Assembly: GCA_902538495.1 (NCBI GenBank)
Contig: CACBFJ010000002.1
Location: forward strand, 62,001-126,000
Direction: 5' to 3'
From: an uncultured Pelagibacteraceae bacterium
Lineage (GTDB): Bacteria > Pseudomonadota > Alphaproteobacteria > Pelagibacterales > Pelagibacteraceae
Length of the DNA stretch: 64,000 nucleotides
This document shows positions 45,376-55,564 of this stretch, piece after piece. The position numbers and the translations under genes are program-made. Below the pieces are notes generated by a model, which made no database searches, was not told where the DNA came from, and saw only the letters and a list, made by a program, of their open reading frames with translations. Positions within the stretch are counted from its first letter, which is position 1, and each line of letters opens with the position of its first letter.

Positions 45376-47594
45376 TATATTGACCTTTCTGTAGATGTAA
45401 CATTAAAAGCTTCAATTGTATCATTTTTTTGAAAGTCCATGTAATCTTTGAGAGCGATACCACACTCCTGGCCAATATCCACCTGTTTTACTTGATTTTT
45501 TTCTCTAAATATGGTCGCTATTTTACCGGTATAAATAATCGTACCATCTCTAATAATCCTTACGCTGGAATTAGCAAGAATTTCACCTTCGGTTACTTTA
45601 GAACCCGCAACTTTGCCTGCACCGGATACTTTAAATATTTCTAAAATTTGAGCTGTGCCCGTTATACTTTCTTGTACTTCTGGGGCCAATAGTCCTGACA
45701 TACTTTTCTTAACAAAATCCAGCACCTCATAAATTATATTATATGTTGATATCTTTATATTTTCATCTTCTGCCAGTTTTTTTGCTTCTTTACTTGGTTT
45801 AACATTAAAAGCTATTAAAACAGCTTCTGATGCTTTAGCTAAAGTAACGTCAGTCTCTGTAATCATTCCTATATCTGCTAAAATAATTTTTGGTTTCACT
45901 TCATCATGTTTAATTTGATTGATTGCATTTTTGATAGCTTCTGAGGAACCGTGGACGTCTGATTTGATAATTAAATTTAAATCCTGAGATGATTTGTTTG
46001 AAAATGCTGATTCTTGTGTTGCAAAAGACAACGGATTTTTAATATCTTTATTTTCCTCTGTTCTATTCTCACTAAGAATTTTTGCTTCTTTTTCACTATC
46101 AAGAACAATAAAATCATCTCCCGATTTTGCAGCGCCGTTTATACCCAAGATTTCTACTGGAGTTGACGGAATTGCTTCTACAACATTTTCGCCTTTATCG
46201 TTTATTATAGCTCTTATTTTACCCCATTTTATCCCACTAACAAAAAAGTCTCCTTTTCTTAGAGTACCGCTTGTTACAATAATATTTGCGACAGGACCTC
46301 TTCCAACATCAATTTTCGATTCTAGAACTACTCCAGTAGCTTTTGAGTCAAAATCAGTTTTTAGATCTAAAATTTCTGCTTGCAAAGTTATCGCTTCAAG
46401 CAATTTGTCTAAATTCATTTTTGTTTTAGCAGAGATTTCAACCATTAATGTATCTCCTGATAAATCCTCAGCGATTAACTCATGTTCTAATAATTGATTT
46501 TTTATTTTTTGAGGATCAGCATCTGATAAATCACATTTATTTATTGCCACTACTATAGGAACCTTTGCAGCTTTTGCATGTCTTATTGATTCTACTGTTT
46601 GAGGTTTAACTCCATCATCTGCTGCAACTACTAAAACAACAATATCAGTTAATTTTGATCCTCTTGCGCGCATTTCAGTAAAAGCAGCATGTCCAGGAGT
46701 ATCAATGAAAGTTAAATTATTATCACCACTTTTAATTTGATAAGCTCCAATATGTTGTGTAATTCCACCAAATTCTCCTGACACCACATTGGCACTTCTT
46801 AGAACATCCAAAACAGATGTTTTTCCGTGATCAACATGACCCATTACAGTTATTATCGGTGCTCTATTTTTTAAATTTTCAGTTCGAGAGTCTTTTATTT
46901 TCTTTATTATCTCCTCTGCTTTTTCTTCCCGAATAGGATTATGTCCAAATTCTTTTACTAAATACTCAGCGGTATCAGCAGCTAATGTTTGATTTATTGT
47001 TACGGTAACCCCCATTCCAAACAAATGTTTAATTACATTACTAGACTGTTCAGCCATTCTATTGGCTAACTCTCTTACGGTTATAGCTTCTGGAATATTT
47101 ACATTCCTTTTAATGGGTTTTTGATTTTCTTTACTATCCTCTTTATTTATATTTTTAAGTTCTTTTTGTCTTGCTCTTTTTACAGACGCTAAACTTCTTT
47201 CTCTTGTTTCTATTTCATCGCTTAACGCTCTAGAAACTGTCAATTTTACATCTCTTTTTTTTAAGCCACTTGCTTTAGATTTTTTGTCTTTATCATCCTC
47301 TCCTTTAAATCTTTTTGTTGCCCTTTGCTCTGCCAGTTTACGTTTTTCAAAATCACTTATTGCTGTATTAGGATTATTTATTTTAAAATTTATTTTATAG
47401 TTATCAGCTTTTTTAAAGTTCGTTGAAGTGGATTTATAGCCACTTCCTTTTGAAAACTTCGCTTTCCCTGGAAATTTAGATGATTGTCTATTAATTATGA
47501 CTGTTTTTTTTCCCTGATTATTTACACTATCAATATTTTTAAATGACTTTTTAGGACCACCAGAAATTGTTAATTTTGTTTTTTTGTTTTCCAT
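45375..47594 (-). CDS. infB: Translation initiation factor IF-2
   Basis: The GTPase that places initiator tRNA. A short Lys-rich N-terminal region is followed by the IF2-N motif ([12 protein letters not shown]) and the G domain with [20 protein letters not shown] and NKCD. Domains II-IV end at [12 protein letters not shown]. At 739 aa it is shorter than E. coli IF2 because the N-terminal region is reduced. It starts 10 bp after nusA, with no ylxR between. Confidence 0.96.
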   Translation of the reverse strand: MENKKTKLTISGGPKKSFKNIDSVNNQGKKTVIINRQSSKFPGKAKFSKGSGYKSTSTNFKKADNYKINFKINNPNTAISDFEKRKLAEQRATKRFKGEDDKDKKSKASGLKKRDVKLTVSRALSDEIETRERSLASVKRARQKELKNINKEDSKENQKPIKRNVNIPEAITVRELANRMAEQSSNVIKHLFGMGVTVTINQTLAADTAEYLVKEFGHNPIREEKAEEIIKKIKDSRTENLKNRAPIITVMGHVDHGKTSVLDVLRSANVVSGEFGGITQHIGAYQIKSGDNNLTFIDTPGHAAFTEMRARGSKLTDIVVLVVAADDGVKPQTVESIRHAKAAKVPIVVAINKCDLSDADPQKIKNQLLEHELIAEDLSGDTLMVEISAKTKMNLDKLLEAITLQAEILDLKTDFDSKATGVVLESKIDVGRGPVANIIVTSGTLRKGDFFVSGIKWGKIRAIINDKGENVVEAIPSTPVEILGINGAAKSGDDFIVLDSEKEAKILSENRTEENKDIKNPLSFATQESAFSNKSSQDLNLIIKSDVHGSSEAIKNAINQIKHDEVKPKIILADIGMITETDVTLAKASEAVLIAFNVKPSKEAKKLAEDENIKISTYNIIYEVLDFVKKSMSGLLAPEVQESITGTAQILEIFKVSGAGKVAGSKVTEGEILANSSVRIIRDGTIIYTGKIATIFREKNQVKQVDIGQECGIALKDYMDFQKNDTIEAFNVTSTERSI

Positions 47595-47604
47595 TACTCA
47601 TCTC

Positions 47605-49158
47605 TCAATCTTTGTAAACTATGTTTCTAGCTGACATAATTAGTTCATCAGCCTCAACTTTTGACAATGCAAAATCTTCTAAATATCCTTGAATTCTGAT
47701 TTTTTCACCTTTTACAACATCAAAGCCTCCTGTTAGTTCATCTGATGCTAGATCAGCAAAATCCTCGAGATTCAAAATTTTTTGCTCACCCAAAGTTAAC
47801 AGCATGCCTGGTGTTAAGCCTTTCAAGTTAATCAAATCATCTGAAATTCCCAAATCTTTAATTCTTTGTGAAATATCTTCTTGATCTTTTTTATAAAATT
47901 CTTTTGCTCTCTCAATCAAAGCTTTAGCTGTATCTTCTTCGATCCCCTCTATATTTTTAAAATTATCTAAAGAACTATCTTTGATATCATCGATAGTTGA
48001 AAAACCCTCTGCTACAAGCAATTGGCCGAGAGTTTCATCCAATTCTAAATTTTTAACGAAATTTTCTGTCTTTTCTTTGAACTCTTGTTGTCTTCTTTCA
48101 GAGTCCTCTTGATCTGTCATTATATTGATTTCATAGTTTAATAACTTAGTAGCAAGTCTAACATTTTGACCTCTACGACCAATCGCTTTACTAAGATTTT
48201 CCTCAGTTAAAATTACATCTAACTTTTTTCTCTCAATATCAACATTTACGCGCTGGACTTCAGCAGGAGATAGTGCATTAGAAACTAAAATTGCAGGATC
48301 CTCTGACCAGTTGACTATATCAATTTTCTCACCCTGTAATTCATTAACAACTGCTTGAACTCTTGAGCCTCTCATTCCAACACAAGCACCAACAGGATCT
48401 AGTGAGGTATCTATTGCTTTAACACAAATCTTTGCTCTACTTCCAGGATCTCTAGAAGATGACTTAATTTCAATCAATCCATCATAAATTTCAGGCACCT
48501 CTTGTACAAAAAGCTTTTCCATAAACTTTGGATGAGCTCTAGATAAAAAAATTTGTTGCCCCTTATTTTCTCTTCTAACGTCATAACAATAAGCTTTGAC
48601 TCTATCACCAGCTTTTATATTTTCTCTCGGAATAAGTTCATTTTTTTGTATTATTGCCTCTGTTCTTCCAAGATCAACTATGACATTTCCAAATTCAAGC
48701 CTTTTTACTATTCCACTTAAAATTGTATCTTGTTTATCTTTAAAATCGTTAAATTGTCTTTCTCTTTCGGCTTCTCGAACATTAAAACTTATTACTTGTT
48801 TAGCAGTTTGCGCAGCTATTCGTCCAAAATCAAAAGCTGGAAGTGGTTGTAAAATTTCGTCTCCAATTTTTTTATCTTTATTTTGTTGATTTAAAACTAT
48901 GGCGTCTTTTAATTTTATTTCAGTGTTGGAATTCTCTGGATTTTCAGTAATTATCAGTTTCCTAAAAATCTCAATATCTCCATTATCTCTATTAATTGAG
49001 ACTTTAATCTCATTGTCTTGACCAAACTTTGATTTAGCAGCTTTCGCAATTCCAGATTCCATTGAATGGATAATTAACTCTTTATCAATTGCCTTTTCTA
49101 AAGCTACAGCTTCGGCAATTCTTAATAGTTCCAGTTTATCAGCTCTTTTATTTAACAT
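47605..49158 (-). CDS. nusA: Transcription termination/antitermination factor NusA
   Basis: The N-terminal RNA polymerase-binding domain is followed by S1 (GIVKRLEFGNVIVDLG), KH1 (DPGSRAKICVKAIDTSLDPVGACVG), KH2 (LSKAIGRRGQNVRLA) and two C-terminal acidic helix-hairpin-helix repeats (LGQLLVAEGFSTIDDI; GLTPGMLLTLGEQKI). The ORF track starts at 49188, but that lies inside a terminator hairpin. The ATG at 49158, eight bases after GGAG and reading MLNKRADKLELL, is the natural start and gives 517 aa. rimP, which normally precedes nusA, is missing. Confidence 0.95.
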   Translation of the reverse strand: MLNKRADKLELLRIAEAVALEKAIDKELIIHSMESGIAKAAKSKFGQDNEIKVSINRDNGDIEIFRKLIITENPENSNTEIKLKDAIVLNQQNKDKKIGDEILQPLPAFDFGRIAAQTAKQVISFNVREAERERQFNDFKDKQDTILSGIVKRLEFGNVIVDLGRTEAIIQKNELIPRENIKAGDRVKAYCYDVRRENKGQQIFLSRAHPKFMEKLFVQEVPEIYDGLIEIKSSSRDPGSRAKICVKAIDTSLDPVGACVGMRGSRVQAVVNELQGEKIDIVNWSEDPAILVSNALSPAEVQRVNVDIERKKLDVILTEENLSKAIGRRGQNVRLATKLLNYEINIMTDQEDSERRQQEFKEKTENFVKNLELDETLGQLLVAEGFSTIDDIKDSSLDNFKNIEGIEEDTAKALIERAKEFYKKDQEDISQRIKDLGISDDLINLKGLTPGMLLTLGEQKILNLEDFADLASDELTGGFDVVKGEKIRIQGYLEDFALSKVEADELIMSARNIVYKD

Positions 49159-49171
49159 TTTAGTAATCTCC

Positions 49172-49196
49172 AAAAAAAAATGGGCCAAAGCCCATT
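49172..49196 (-). terminator. Terminator/attenuator hairpin directly ahead of nusA
   Basis: On the minus strand AATGGGC-TTTG-GCCCATT is followed by a run of nine T. It is a strong intrinsic terminator by eye, 58 bp after the metK stop and only 13 bp before the nusA ATG. No promoter fits between the U-run and nusA, so nusA transcripts must read through it. A candidate promoter (-35 TTGAAT, 16 bp, -10 TATATT at 49220-49247) lies upstream of the hairpin. Confidence 0.8.
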
Positions 49197-49253
49197 ATAG
49201 AAATCGAGAATGTAACTGAAATATAATAAAGTTTTTTAATTATTCAATAAAAA

Positions 49254-50423
49254 CTATTTCATAAATAGACTAATTTTATCCGTTTTTTCCCAAGAAAAAG
49301 CGCCATCTTTCTCAGGTTTTCTTCCAAAATGACCATAAGCAGCTGTTTTTTCATAGATAGCTTTATTTAAACCCAACATCTCTCTGATCCCTCTAGGGCT
49401 TAAGTCAAAATTTTCTTTAATTTTATCTGTAACAAACTTGTTCTTTTCTAAATCATTATCAAAAAGGTTTACATATATTGATAAAGGTTTTGATACTCCA
49501 ATAGCATATGCTAACTGAATTAAACATTTTTCAGAAATCTTTGAAGCTACAATATTTTTTGCAATATACCTTGCAGCATAAGCGGCTGATCTATCAACCT
49601 TGGTTGGATCCTTTCCTGAAAACGCTCCACCTCCATGGGGAGCAGCACCACCATATGTATCTACAATAATTTTTCTTCCTGTTAGTCCACAATCCCCATC
49701 AGGACCTCCAATTACAAAATTCCCAGTTGGATTTACATAAAATTCATCATCATTAAAATCTTCCATAAATTCTTTTGGAATTGACTTTAACAAATATGGC
49801 CTGAGTATTTCTCTGACCTCTTTTTGACTCACGTTGGCTGAATGCTGGGAAGATATAACCACTGACTTCACTTTTGCTGGTTTTCCATTTATATATTCAA
49901 ATGTGACCTGGCTTTTAGAGTCGGGTTCAATATTTTTCAATTTTCCAGATTTTCTATCCTCAGCCATTAGTCTTAAAATTTTATGTGAATGATGAATTGG
50001 TGCTGGCATTAAAACATCAGTTTCATCACATGCATATCCAAACATTATTCCTTGATCTCCAGCTCCTTCATCTTTATTTCCTTTGGAATCTACTCCCATC
50101 GCAATATCTGAAGATTGTGAGTGAAGATGAGATTCTATTTTTGTAGATTCTTTCCAAGTAAAACCTTCTTGATCATAACCAATATCCTTAATACAATTTC
50201 TTACTTTTTTTATAAGATCATCTTTGTTGATTTCTGGTCCTCTCACCTCTCCAGCTAAGACAACTTTATTAGTAGTGGTAAGAGTTTCACAAGCAACTCT
50301 AGCATAAGGATCTTTAGATAAATAAGTATCTACAACCATATCAGATATTCTATCGGAAACTTTGTCTGGATGTCCCTCAGAAACCGACTCACTTGTAAAA
50401 AGAAAATTTTTTAAATTACTCAT
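49254..50423 (-). CDS. metK: S-adenosylmethionine synthetase
   Basis: Makes SAM from ATP and methionine. [28 protein letters not shown], and [19 protein letters not shown] are the three family signatures. It is 389 aa. It overlaps lnt by 8 bp on the same strand. No SAM riboswitch can precede it because it starts inside lnt. Confidence 0.97.
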   Translation of the reverse strand: MSNLKNFLFTSESVSEGHPDKVSDRISDMVVDTYLSKDPYARVACETLTTTNKVVLAGEVRGPEINKDDLIKKVRNCIKDIGYDQEGFTWKESTKIESHLHSQSSDIAMGVDSKGNKDEGAGDQGIMFGYACDETDVLMPAPIHHSHKILRLMAEDRKSGKLKNIEPDSKSQVTFEYINGKPAKVKSVVISSQHSANVSQKEVREILRPYLLKSIPKEFMEDFNDDEFYVNPTGNFVIGGPDGDCGLTGRKIIVDTYGGAAPHGGGAFSGKDPTKVDRSAAYAARYIAKNIVASKISEKCLIQLAYAIGVSKPLSIYVNLFDNDLEKNKFVTDKIKENFDLSPRGIREMLGLNKAIYEKTAAYGHFGRKPEKDGAFSWEKTDKISLFMK

Positions 50424-51960
50424 CTTTGATCCTATTAAATGAAAAAATTAATAAAATATACAACAAAATTAATAAGAAAAATATTTTGTTTCCATATAAA
50501 GAAAATATAGTTGGATTGAAGTCTCTTCTTTTTTCAAAATCAATAAAACCATCTTTGTTATAATCAATTTTTTTTTCGATCTCTCCAAGTGGATTAATTA
50601 TTGCAGTCATTCCATTATTCGCTGACCTTAAGACATATTTTCCAGTTTCAATAGCTCTAAATATACTGTGAGAGAAGTGTTGCTTTGGCCCAACAGATTT
50701 ACCAAACCATCCATCTTCGGATATATTTATTATAAAATCGTAATCATTATCTTTTGTCAGATTACCACTATAAATTATCTCATAACAAATTAATGGTAAA
50801 AATTTGAACTCATTAAAGTTATTTTTTATATGGATAATCTTTCTTTCACCGCCCTTAGTAAAAGATCCAATATTATTTGTGATTGTCTTTAAACCAATTT
50901 TGTTAAGCAAATTTTCAAATGGAAGAAATTCACCAAAAGGAACTAAATTTATTTTATTGTAATTTTGAATTAAATTTAATTTATTATCAATAAGCGAGAA
51001 TGAATTAAAATACTTATAATTTTCGTTTATTAATGATCTACTAGAAATACCAAGTCCTATTAAATGATTTTGATTAAAGTTTTCAGCAAATAAACTCTCA
51101 TATATTTTTAATTCATCTAAATATGTATTTGGTATGATTCCTTCAGGCCATAAAAAAAAAGTTTTTTTATAAGGTTCGGGTGAACTTAACTTTATCAACT
51201 CATTAATGATGTTTTTAGCTTGATTATCAGTGTAAAATCTATCTAAACTTATATTTGATCCAATTATCCTTATCAAGTAAGGATTTTTTACAATTTTTTC
51301 ATTTAAAAAACTTTGCTTATATAATTTTCCATAAAATAAAAATAACATTGGAATTGATATAATTAAAATAGAAATAAAACCTTCAACTTTTGATTTTCTT
51401 AAAATGTAAATTGCAGGTGCAGAAAAAAAACTAATTATTAAAAGATTTAATCCGTATGTTCCGCTAATAGACGCAAAACTTATAAAACTTAGGTTCTCCG
51501 AAAGACTATAAATAAATAAGTTCCAAGGAAAGCCTGTTAAAATATTTCCTCTTAAAAATTCGACTAATCCAAAAAGAAGACAAAATAGAAAAAAAGAGCT
51601 TAATAATTTCTTTAATCCAAATTTATAAAAAATAAATGTTGCCAATCCATAGAATAGGCCCAAAAAAGATGGGATAAGAATTAAAGAAACTGGTATTAAA
51701 AATTTAAAATTTGGATCAAAAGTAAGTGATATGGTTATCCAATATAAATTGCTTAAAAAATAACTTAAACCAAATAGCCAACCATAAAGAAAAAAAAATT
51801 TCCCATTCTTTTGATCATTAAGTTTCTTAAATAAAAAAATAAAGAGAAAACTCAATGTAAAAAAATTTACAAAAAAGTAATTTAAAGGTGGAAGACTTAT
51901 AGAAGTTAATCCTCCTAGGATTAATAAAAGTAATATTTCTATTAAAAATTTTTTATTCAA
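50416..51960 (-). CDS. lnt: Apolipoprotein N-acyltransferase
   Basis: An inner-membrane nitrilase-superfamily enzyme that adds the third acyl chain to lipoproteins. An N-terminal block of several transmembrane segments (1 to about 215) is followed by the nitrilase domain with the catalytic Glu in [10 protein letters not shown], a Lys in the [12 protein letters not shown] region, and the nucleophilic Cys in [10 protein letters not shown]-terminal anchor helix ends the 514-aa protein. It fits the lipoproteins predicted in this window. Confidence 0.93.
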   Translation of the reverse strand: MNKKFLIEILLLLILGGLTSISLPPLNYFFVNFFTLSFLFIFLFKKLNDQKNGKFFFLYGWLFGLSYFLSNLYWITISLTFDPNFKFLIPVSLILIPSFLGLFYGLATFIFYKFGLKKLLSSFFLFCLLFGLVEFLRGNILTGFPWNLFIYSLSENLSFISFASISGTYGLNLLIISFFSAPAIYILRKSKVEGFISILIISIPMLFLFYGKLYKQSFLNEKIVKNPYLIRIIGSNISLDRFYTDNQAKNIINELIKLSSPEPYKKTFFLWPEGIIPNTYLDELKIYESLFAENFNQNHLIGLGISSRSLINENYKYFNSFSLIDNKLNLIQNYNKINLVPFGEFLPFENLLNKIGLKTITNNIGSFTKGGERKIIHIKNNFNEFKFLPLICYEIIYSGNLTKDNDYDFIINISEDGWFGKSVGPKQHFSHSIFRAIETGKYVLRSANNGMTAIINPLGEIEKKIDYNKDGFIDFEKRRDFNPTIFSLYGNKIFFLLILLYILLIFSFNRIKDE

Positions 51961-51961
51961 C

Positions 51962-52429
51962 TTAAATTAAAATTTTTTTAACTGACCTAAATATTTTTTG
52001 TTCTTCACGAAACATTATCTGATATTCCTTTTCTTTGATATGATTAAAATTTAGTAAGTGTAAAAAACCATGAATAAAAATTTTTGTAACTTTTTCTCTA
52101 AAATCATAATTATTTATATTTTTAGGTTTATTCATATAATTAAAACTAATAATAACATCTCCTAAATATACTTCTTTGAAATTCTTTATTTTTTTTTGTA
52201 ATGGAAAAGATAACACGTCTGTATGTTTATCTTTTTTCCTAAATTTTTTATTTAATCTTTTAATATTTCTATTGTTAGAAAGTAATAAAGTTAAATAAAC
52301 TCTTTTATTTATAAATTTAAATTTTTTTGGAAAATGTCTGCATAGTTGGTTAAAAAAAAATTCTTTTTTCTTAATTTTTTTTGACCAAGATTTTTCCTCA
52401 GTGAGGACATTAACTTTGATCATTGTCAC
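51962..52429 (-). CDS. ybeY: Endoribonuclease YbeY
   Basis: A metal-dependent RNase of 16S rRNA maturation and quality control. The zinc site reads HGFLHLLNFNH, which keeps the three His ligands of the usual HGxLHLxGxDH, with Asn for the Asp. DVLSFPL and YLGDVIIS precede it. It is 155 aa. It overlaps phoH by 20 bp; ATG at 52423 is an alternative start. Confidence 0.9.
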   Translation of the reverse strand: MTMIKVNVLTEEKSWSKKIKKKEFFFNQLCRHFPKKFKFINKRVYLTLLLSNNRNIKRLNKKFRKKDKHTDVLSFPLQKKIKNFKEVYLGDVIISFNYMNKPKNINNYDFREKVTKIFIHGFLHLLNFNHIKEKEYQIMFREEQKIFRSVKKILI

Positions 52430-53414
52430 TAGAATATGCTTTTACAATTTTTGATACTAAAGGGTGTCTTACAACATCTGAATGATCAAAATCTATAACT
52501 TTAATTTCATCTAAATGGGATAATAATTTCTTAGCTCTGTCCAAACCTGACATATGTTTATTTGGAAGGTCTATCTGTGAAGGATCACCATTAACTACTA
52601 TTTTTGAGTTTTCGCCAATTCTTGTTAAGAACATTTTAATCTGAGTATCTGTTGCATTTTGAGCTTCATCAAGTATCGCAAAAGAATTTTTAAGAGTTCT
52701 TCCTCTCATAAATGCTAATGGAGCAATCTCAATATCTCCTATTTCAATCATCCTTTGAATTTTTTCAAAATGAAATAAATCGTAAAGTGAGTCGTACAGA
52801 GGTCTTAGATATGGATCTACTTTTTCTTTCATATCTCCTGGTAAAAAGCCCAATCTTTCACCCGCCTCAACAGCTGGTCTTGATAGAATTATTCTTTCAA
52901 TCTTTTTTTCTAAAAGCATGGTAAGGCCAACAGCGACAGCAAGAAAAGTTTTTCCTGTTCCTGCTGGACCAGCAGAAATAACTATTTCGCTTTCCCTTAA
53001 AGCTCTAACATATCTTTTTTGTTTTTCAGATCTTGGAATAATAGATTTTTTTGGTGTTTTAATAATATCAGTGATATTTGAGTTTTTAACTTTTTCATTA
53101 ATCATAAATTGGTCGACAGATGATAAGATATCTTTGTTTTCAATATTTCCATTATTCAAAAATTGGTTTACTAAAAATTGAATAGCATTTTTAACAATTT
53201 CATTTTTTTCATCAGAAGACTTAATAAGTATTGAATTTCCTCTGGAATACAAGCTTGCTCCAGTAATTTTCTCTAATTCTTTTAAATTTTTATTAAATTC
53301 ACCTACAATGCCCATTAGAAGTTTATTATCACTAAATATCACACTTAATGAGTTATTATCTGAGTAAACAAATTTTAAAAGCGCTTGAGTGTCTTTTTTA
53401 ATTGAATTATTCAA
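52410..53414 (-). CDS. phoH: PhoH-like ATPase
   Basis: A PhoH/YbeZ-type P-loop ATPase paired with YbeY as in most proteobacteria. Walker A is GPAGTGKTFLAVAVG; Walker B is FAILDEAQNATDTQIKMFLTRIG; RPAVEAGERLGFLPGDM lies between. An N-terminal KH-like part (EKITGASLYSRGNSILI) completes 334 aa. It starts 2 bp after miaB. Confidence 0.94.
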   Translation of the reverse strand: MNNSIKKDTQALLKFVYSDNNSLSVIFSDNKLLMGIVGEFNKNLKELEKITGASLYSRGNSILIKSSDEKNEIVKNAIQFLVNQFLNNGNIENKDILSSVDQFMINEKVKNSNITDIIKTPKKSIIPRSEKQKRYVRALRESEIVISAGPAGTGKTFLAVAVGLTMLLEKKIERIILSRPAVEAGERLGFLPGDMKEKVDPYLRPLYDSLYDLFHFEKIQRMIEIGDIEIAPLAFMRGRTLKNSFAILDEAQNATDTQIKMFLTRIGENSKIVVNGDPSQIDLPNKHMSGLDRAKKLLSHLDEIKVIDFDHSDVVRHPLVSKIVKAYSSDNDQS

Positions 53415-53416
53415 AT

Positions 53417-54745
53417 TTATGCAACTCTCAATTTTGAAATTTCTAAAGTTTCACCAAAAAGTGTATTTTGATTACTACTGTTAATTTTAACTTTTACAAG
53501 CTTTCCTACATCCTCATCTTTACCATCAAATATTACTGAAGTCATATAACCAGTTCTGCCAAAATACTTTGCACTTTCAGACACTCTATTTTCTACTAAC
53601 ACCTCTATTACGTTACCCTCCAAAGATATATTCATTTTCTTTTGAAAATTAAATAATTCTTTTTGGACGATTTTTAGTCTTTCATTACTTAACTTTCGAT
53701 CAATTAATGGTAGATGTGAGGCTTTTGTACCTGGTCTTGGGCTAAATACAAAAGAAAAAGAATTTATAAATTTTATCTTTTTTATAAGATCAAGTGTCGA
53801 ATTAAAATCACTCTCTTCCTCACCTGGATAACCAATTATAAAATCACTAGAAAATTTAGCAAAGGAATTTTTTTTAATTATTTTTTCGTAAATTTGAAGA
53901 TAATATTCAATATTGTGATTTCTATTCATTAACTTTAAAATTTTATTTGAACCGCTTTGGACTGGTAAATGAACAAGAGGCATTAATTTTTTCGAGATCC
54001 CATATAAGTCAATTAAATCATCACTCATGTCAATTGGATGTGAAGTTGTATATCTAATTCTTAAAATTTCAGGAATTTTTTCTATTTCTAAAATCAAATT
54101 AGACAACTTATAATTTTCATTATTGTAAGCGTTAACATTCTGTCCTAATAAAGTAATCTCTCTAACTCCATTTCCTGCAAGGATTTTGGCCTCATTAACT
54201 ATTTCATTAAATGGTCTGGAATATTCAGGACCTCTTGTATAAGGAACAACACAAAAGTGACAAAACTTATCACAGCCTTCTTGTATGGTTAAAAAAGAAG
54301 ATATTTTTGTGGATGAGTTTTTTATTTTATCCAAATAATTGAACTTTGAAACAGCATCAAAATCAGTTTCATCCAACCTCTTCTGATTATCTAGGTATTC
54401 CTCAATCTTGTCATTAATTTTATGGTATGCTTGTGGACCAATAACTAGATCAATAAAAGGTTCTCTTTTTAGCATCTCCTCGTTTTCCGCTTGAGCAACG
54501 CATCCGGCAACAATGACAAAAGGTTTTTTTTTTAATCTAAATCTTTTTTTTACTCTACCTATCTCATGATAAACTTTTTCTTTTGCCTTATCTCTTATGT
54601 GACAAGTGTTTAGTAAAAAACAATTCGTATCGTCGAGATTTTCGGTTTTTGTAAATCCTATCTTTTTTACAGTATCAATTATTCGATTAGTGTCATACTC
54701 GTTCATTTGGCAACCAAATGTTTTAGCGAATATTTTTTTATTCAT
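53417..54745 (-). CDS. miaB: tRNA-2-methylthio-N6-dimethylallyladenosine synthase MiaB
   Basis: A radical-SAM methylthiotransferase acting on A37 of tRNAs. The N-terminal cluster domain starts FGCQMNEYDTNR and continues with NTCHIRDKA and AGCVAQ. The radical-SAM motif is CDKFCHFC, and a C-terminal TRAM domain follows. It is 442 aa. It overlaps fur by 8 bp. Confidence 0.96.
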   Translation of the reverse strand: MNKKIFAKTFGCQMNEYDTNRIIDTVKKIGFTKTENLDDTNCFLLNTCHIRDKAKEKVYHEIGRVKKRFRLKKKPFVIVAGCVAQAENEEMLKREPFIDLVIGPQAYHKINDKIEEYLDNQKRLDETDFDAVSKFNYLDKIKNSSTKISSFLTIQEGCDKFCHFCVVPYTRGPEYSRPFNEIVNEAKILAGNGVREITLLGQNVNAYNNENYKLSNLILEIEKIPEILRIRYTTSHPIDMSDDLIDLYGISKKLMPLVHLPVQSGSNKILKLMNRNHNIEYYLQIYEKIIKKNSFAKFSSDFIIGYPGEEESDFNSTLDLIKKIKFINSFSFVFSPRPGTKASHLPLIDRKLSNERLKIVQKELFNFQKKMNISLEGNVIEVLVENRVSESAKYFGRTGYMTSVIFDGKDEDVGKLVKVKINSSNQNTLFGETLEISKLRVA

Positions 54746-55169
54746 TTTTTTTATCTACTTTGACACCATAAAGTTCCAGCTTGTGGTCAACTAATTTATA
54801 TCCATATTTGTTTGCAATTTTTTTTTGGAGTTCTTCTATCTCTTCATCAACAAACTCTATAATATCACCAGTTTTAATATCAATTAAATGATTATGATCA
54901 TCATTTATTTCATATCTTGCCTTACCACCCTTAAAATCGTGTTTTGTTAGAATCCCAGCTTCTTCGAAAAGTTTTACAGTTCTATATACTGTTGCGATGC
55001 TAATTTTAGGATCAATTTTTGAAACTCTATTATACAGCTCATCAACATCCGGATGATCAGACTCACCATAGGCTTTTTTTGACTCAGAAATAACCTTGGC
55101 AATAATTCGTCTTTGATCAGTGAGTTTTACCCCTTGAGATTGACATTTTTGTTCAATTGTTTCTGACAT
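54738..55169 (-). CDS. fur: Ferric uptake regulator family protein Fur
   Basis: A second Fur-superfamily regulator, 143 aa. The winged helix is KLTDQRRIIAKVI and ISIATVYRTVKLFEEAGIL. The dimerisation domain has DDHNHLIDIKTGDIIEF, a Fur/Mur-type metal site. Its place before miaB is the conserved alphaproteobacterial fur/mur locus. Whether it answers to iron or manganese cannot be read directly; the Fur-box-like repeat near 34.07 kb is a candidate target. Confidence 0.92.
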   Translation of the reverse strand: MSETIEQKCQSQGVKLTDQRRIIAKVISESKKAYGESDHPDVDELYNRVSKIDPKISIATVYRTVKLFEEAGILTKHDFKGGKARYEINDDHNHLIDIKTGDIIEFVDEEIEELQKKIANKYGYKLVDHKLELYGVKVDKKNE

Positions 55170-55177
55170 ACGTATTT

Positions 55178-55564
55178 TTAACCCGAATAGATAGGATTAA
55201 TCAAATTTTTTTCAACTTTAAATTTTTTACATAAATCTGGGATAAATTCATATTTTATGAGTTTTTCTCCATTAAAATCTCTAAAACTAAAACAATAATA
55301 ATCAATTTTATTAACCAAATGAATAGCTTTAACGACTGATAATGAATTTCTGATGCCTGCAAAACTACCAGGACCTCTATTTATATATATATCTGAAATT
55401 TTTTTTAAATCTAAATTTTTTGACATTAAAAAATCGTTTAAAAGTATTATTAATCTCTCATAATTTTTTTTGCTATTTTCATAGCTAACATTATAATTAT
55501 TACCGTTTACAATGATCATGAAAAAAACTCTATCATTAGCCGCATCTATTATTAGCTTTGTCAT
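55178..55564 (-). CDS. tsaB: Shortened TsaB (tRNA threonylcarbamoyladenosine factor)
   Basis: The partner of TsaD in making t6A37 of tRNA. N-terminal KLIIDAANDRVF and the dimer motif RGPGSFAGIRNSLSVVKAI (about 62-80) identify it. It has only 128 aa against about 200-230 in most bacteria. It ends NPIYSG, reminiscent of the PxYxR tail of full-length TsaB, so the loss looks internal rather than a simple C-terminal truncation. Its 5' end overlaps the divergent deacetylase gene by about 50 bp. Confidence 0.82.
   Translation of the reverse strand: MTKLIIDAANDRVFFMIIVNGNNYNVSYENSKKNYERLIILLNDFLMSKNLDLKKISDIYINRGPGSFAGIRNSLSVVKAIHLVNKIDYYCFSFRDFNGEKLIKYEFIPDLCKKFKVEKNLINPIYSG

Noticed and set aside
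47605-49188. ORF-track start of nusA at 49188
   Set aside because: The extra ten codons run through the GGGC/GCCC terminator hairpin; the ATG at 49158 has a GGAG ribosome-binding site and begins the NusA N-terminal domain.
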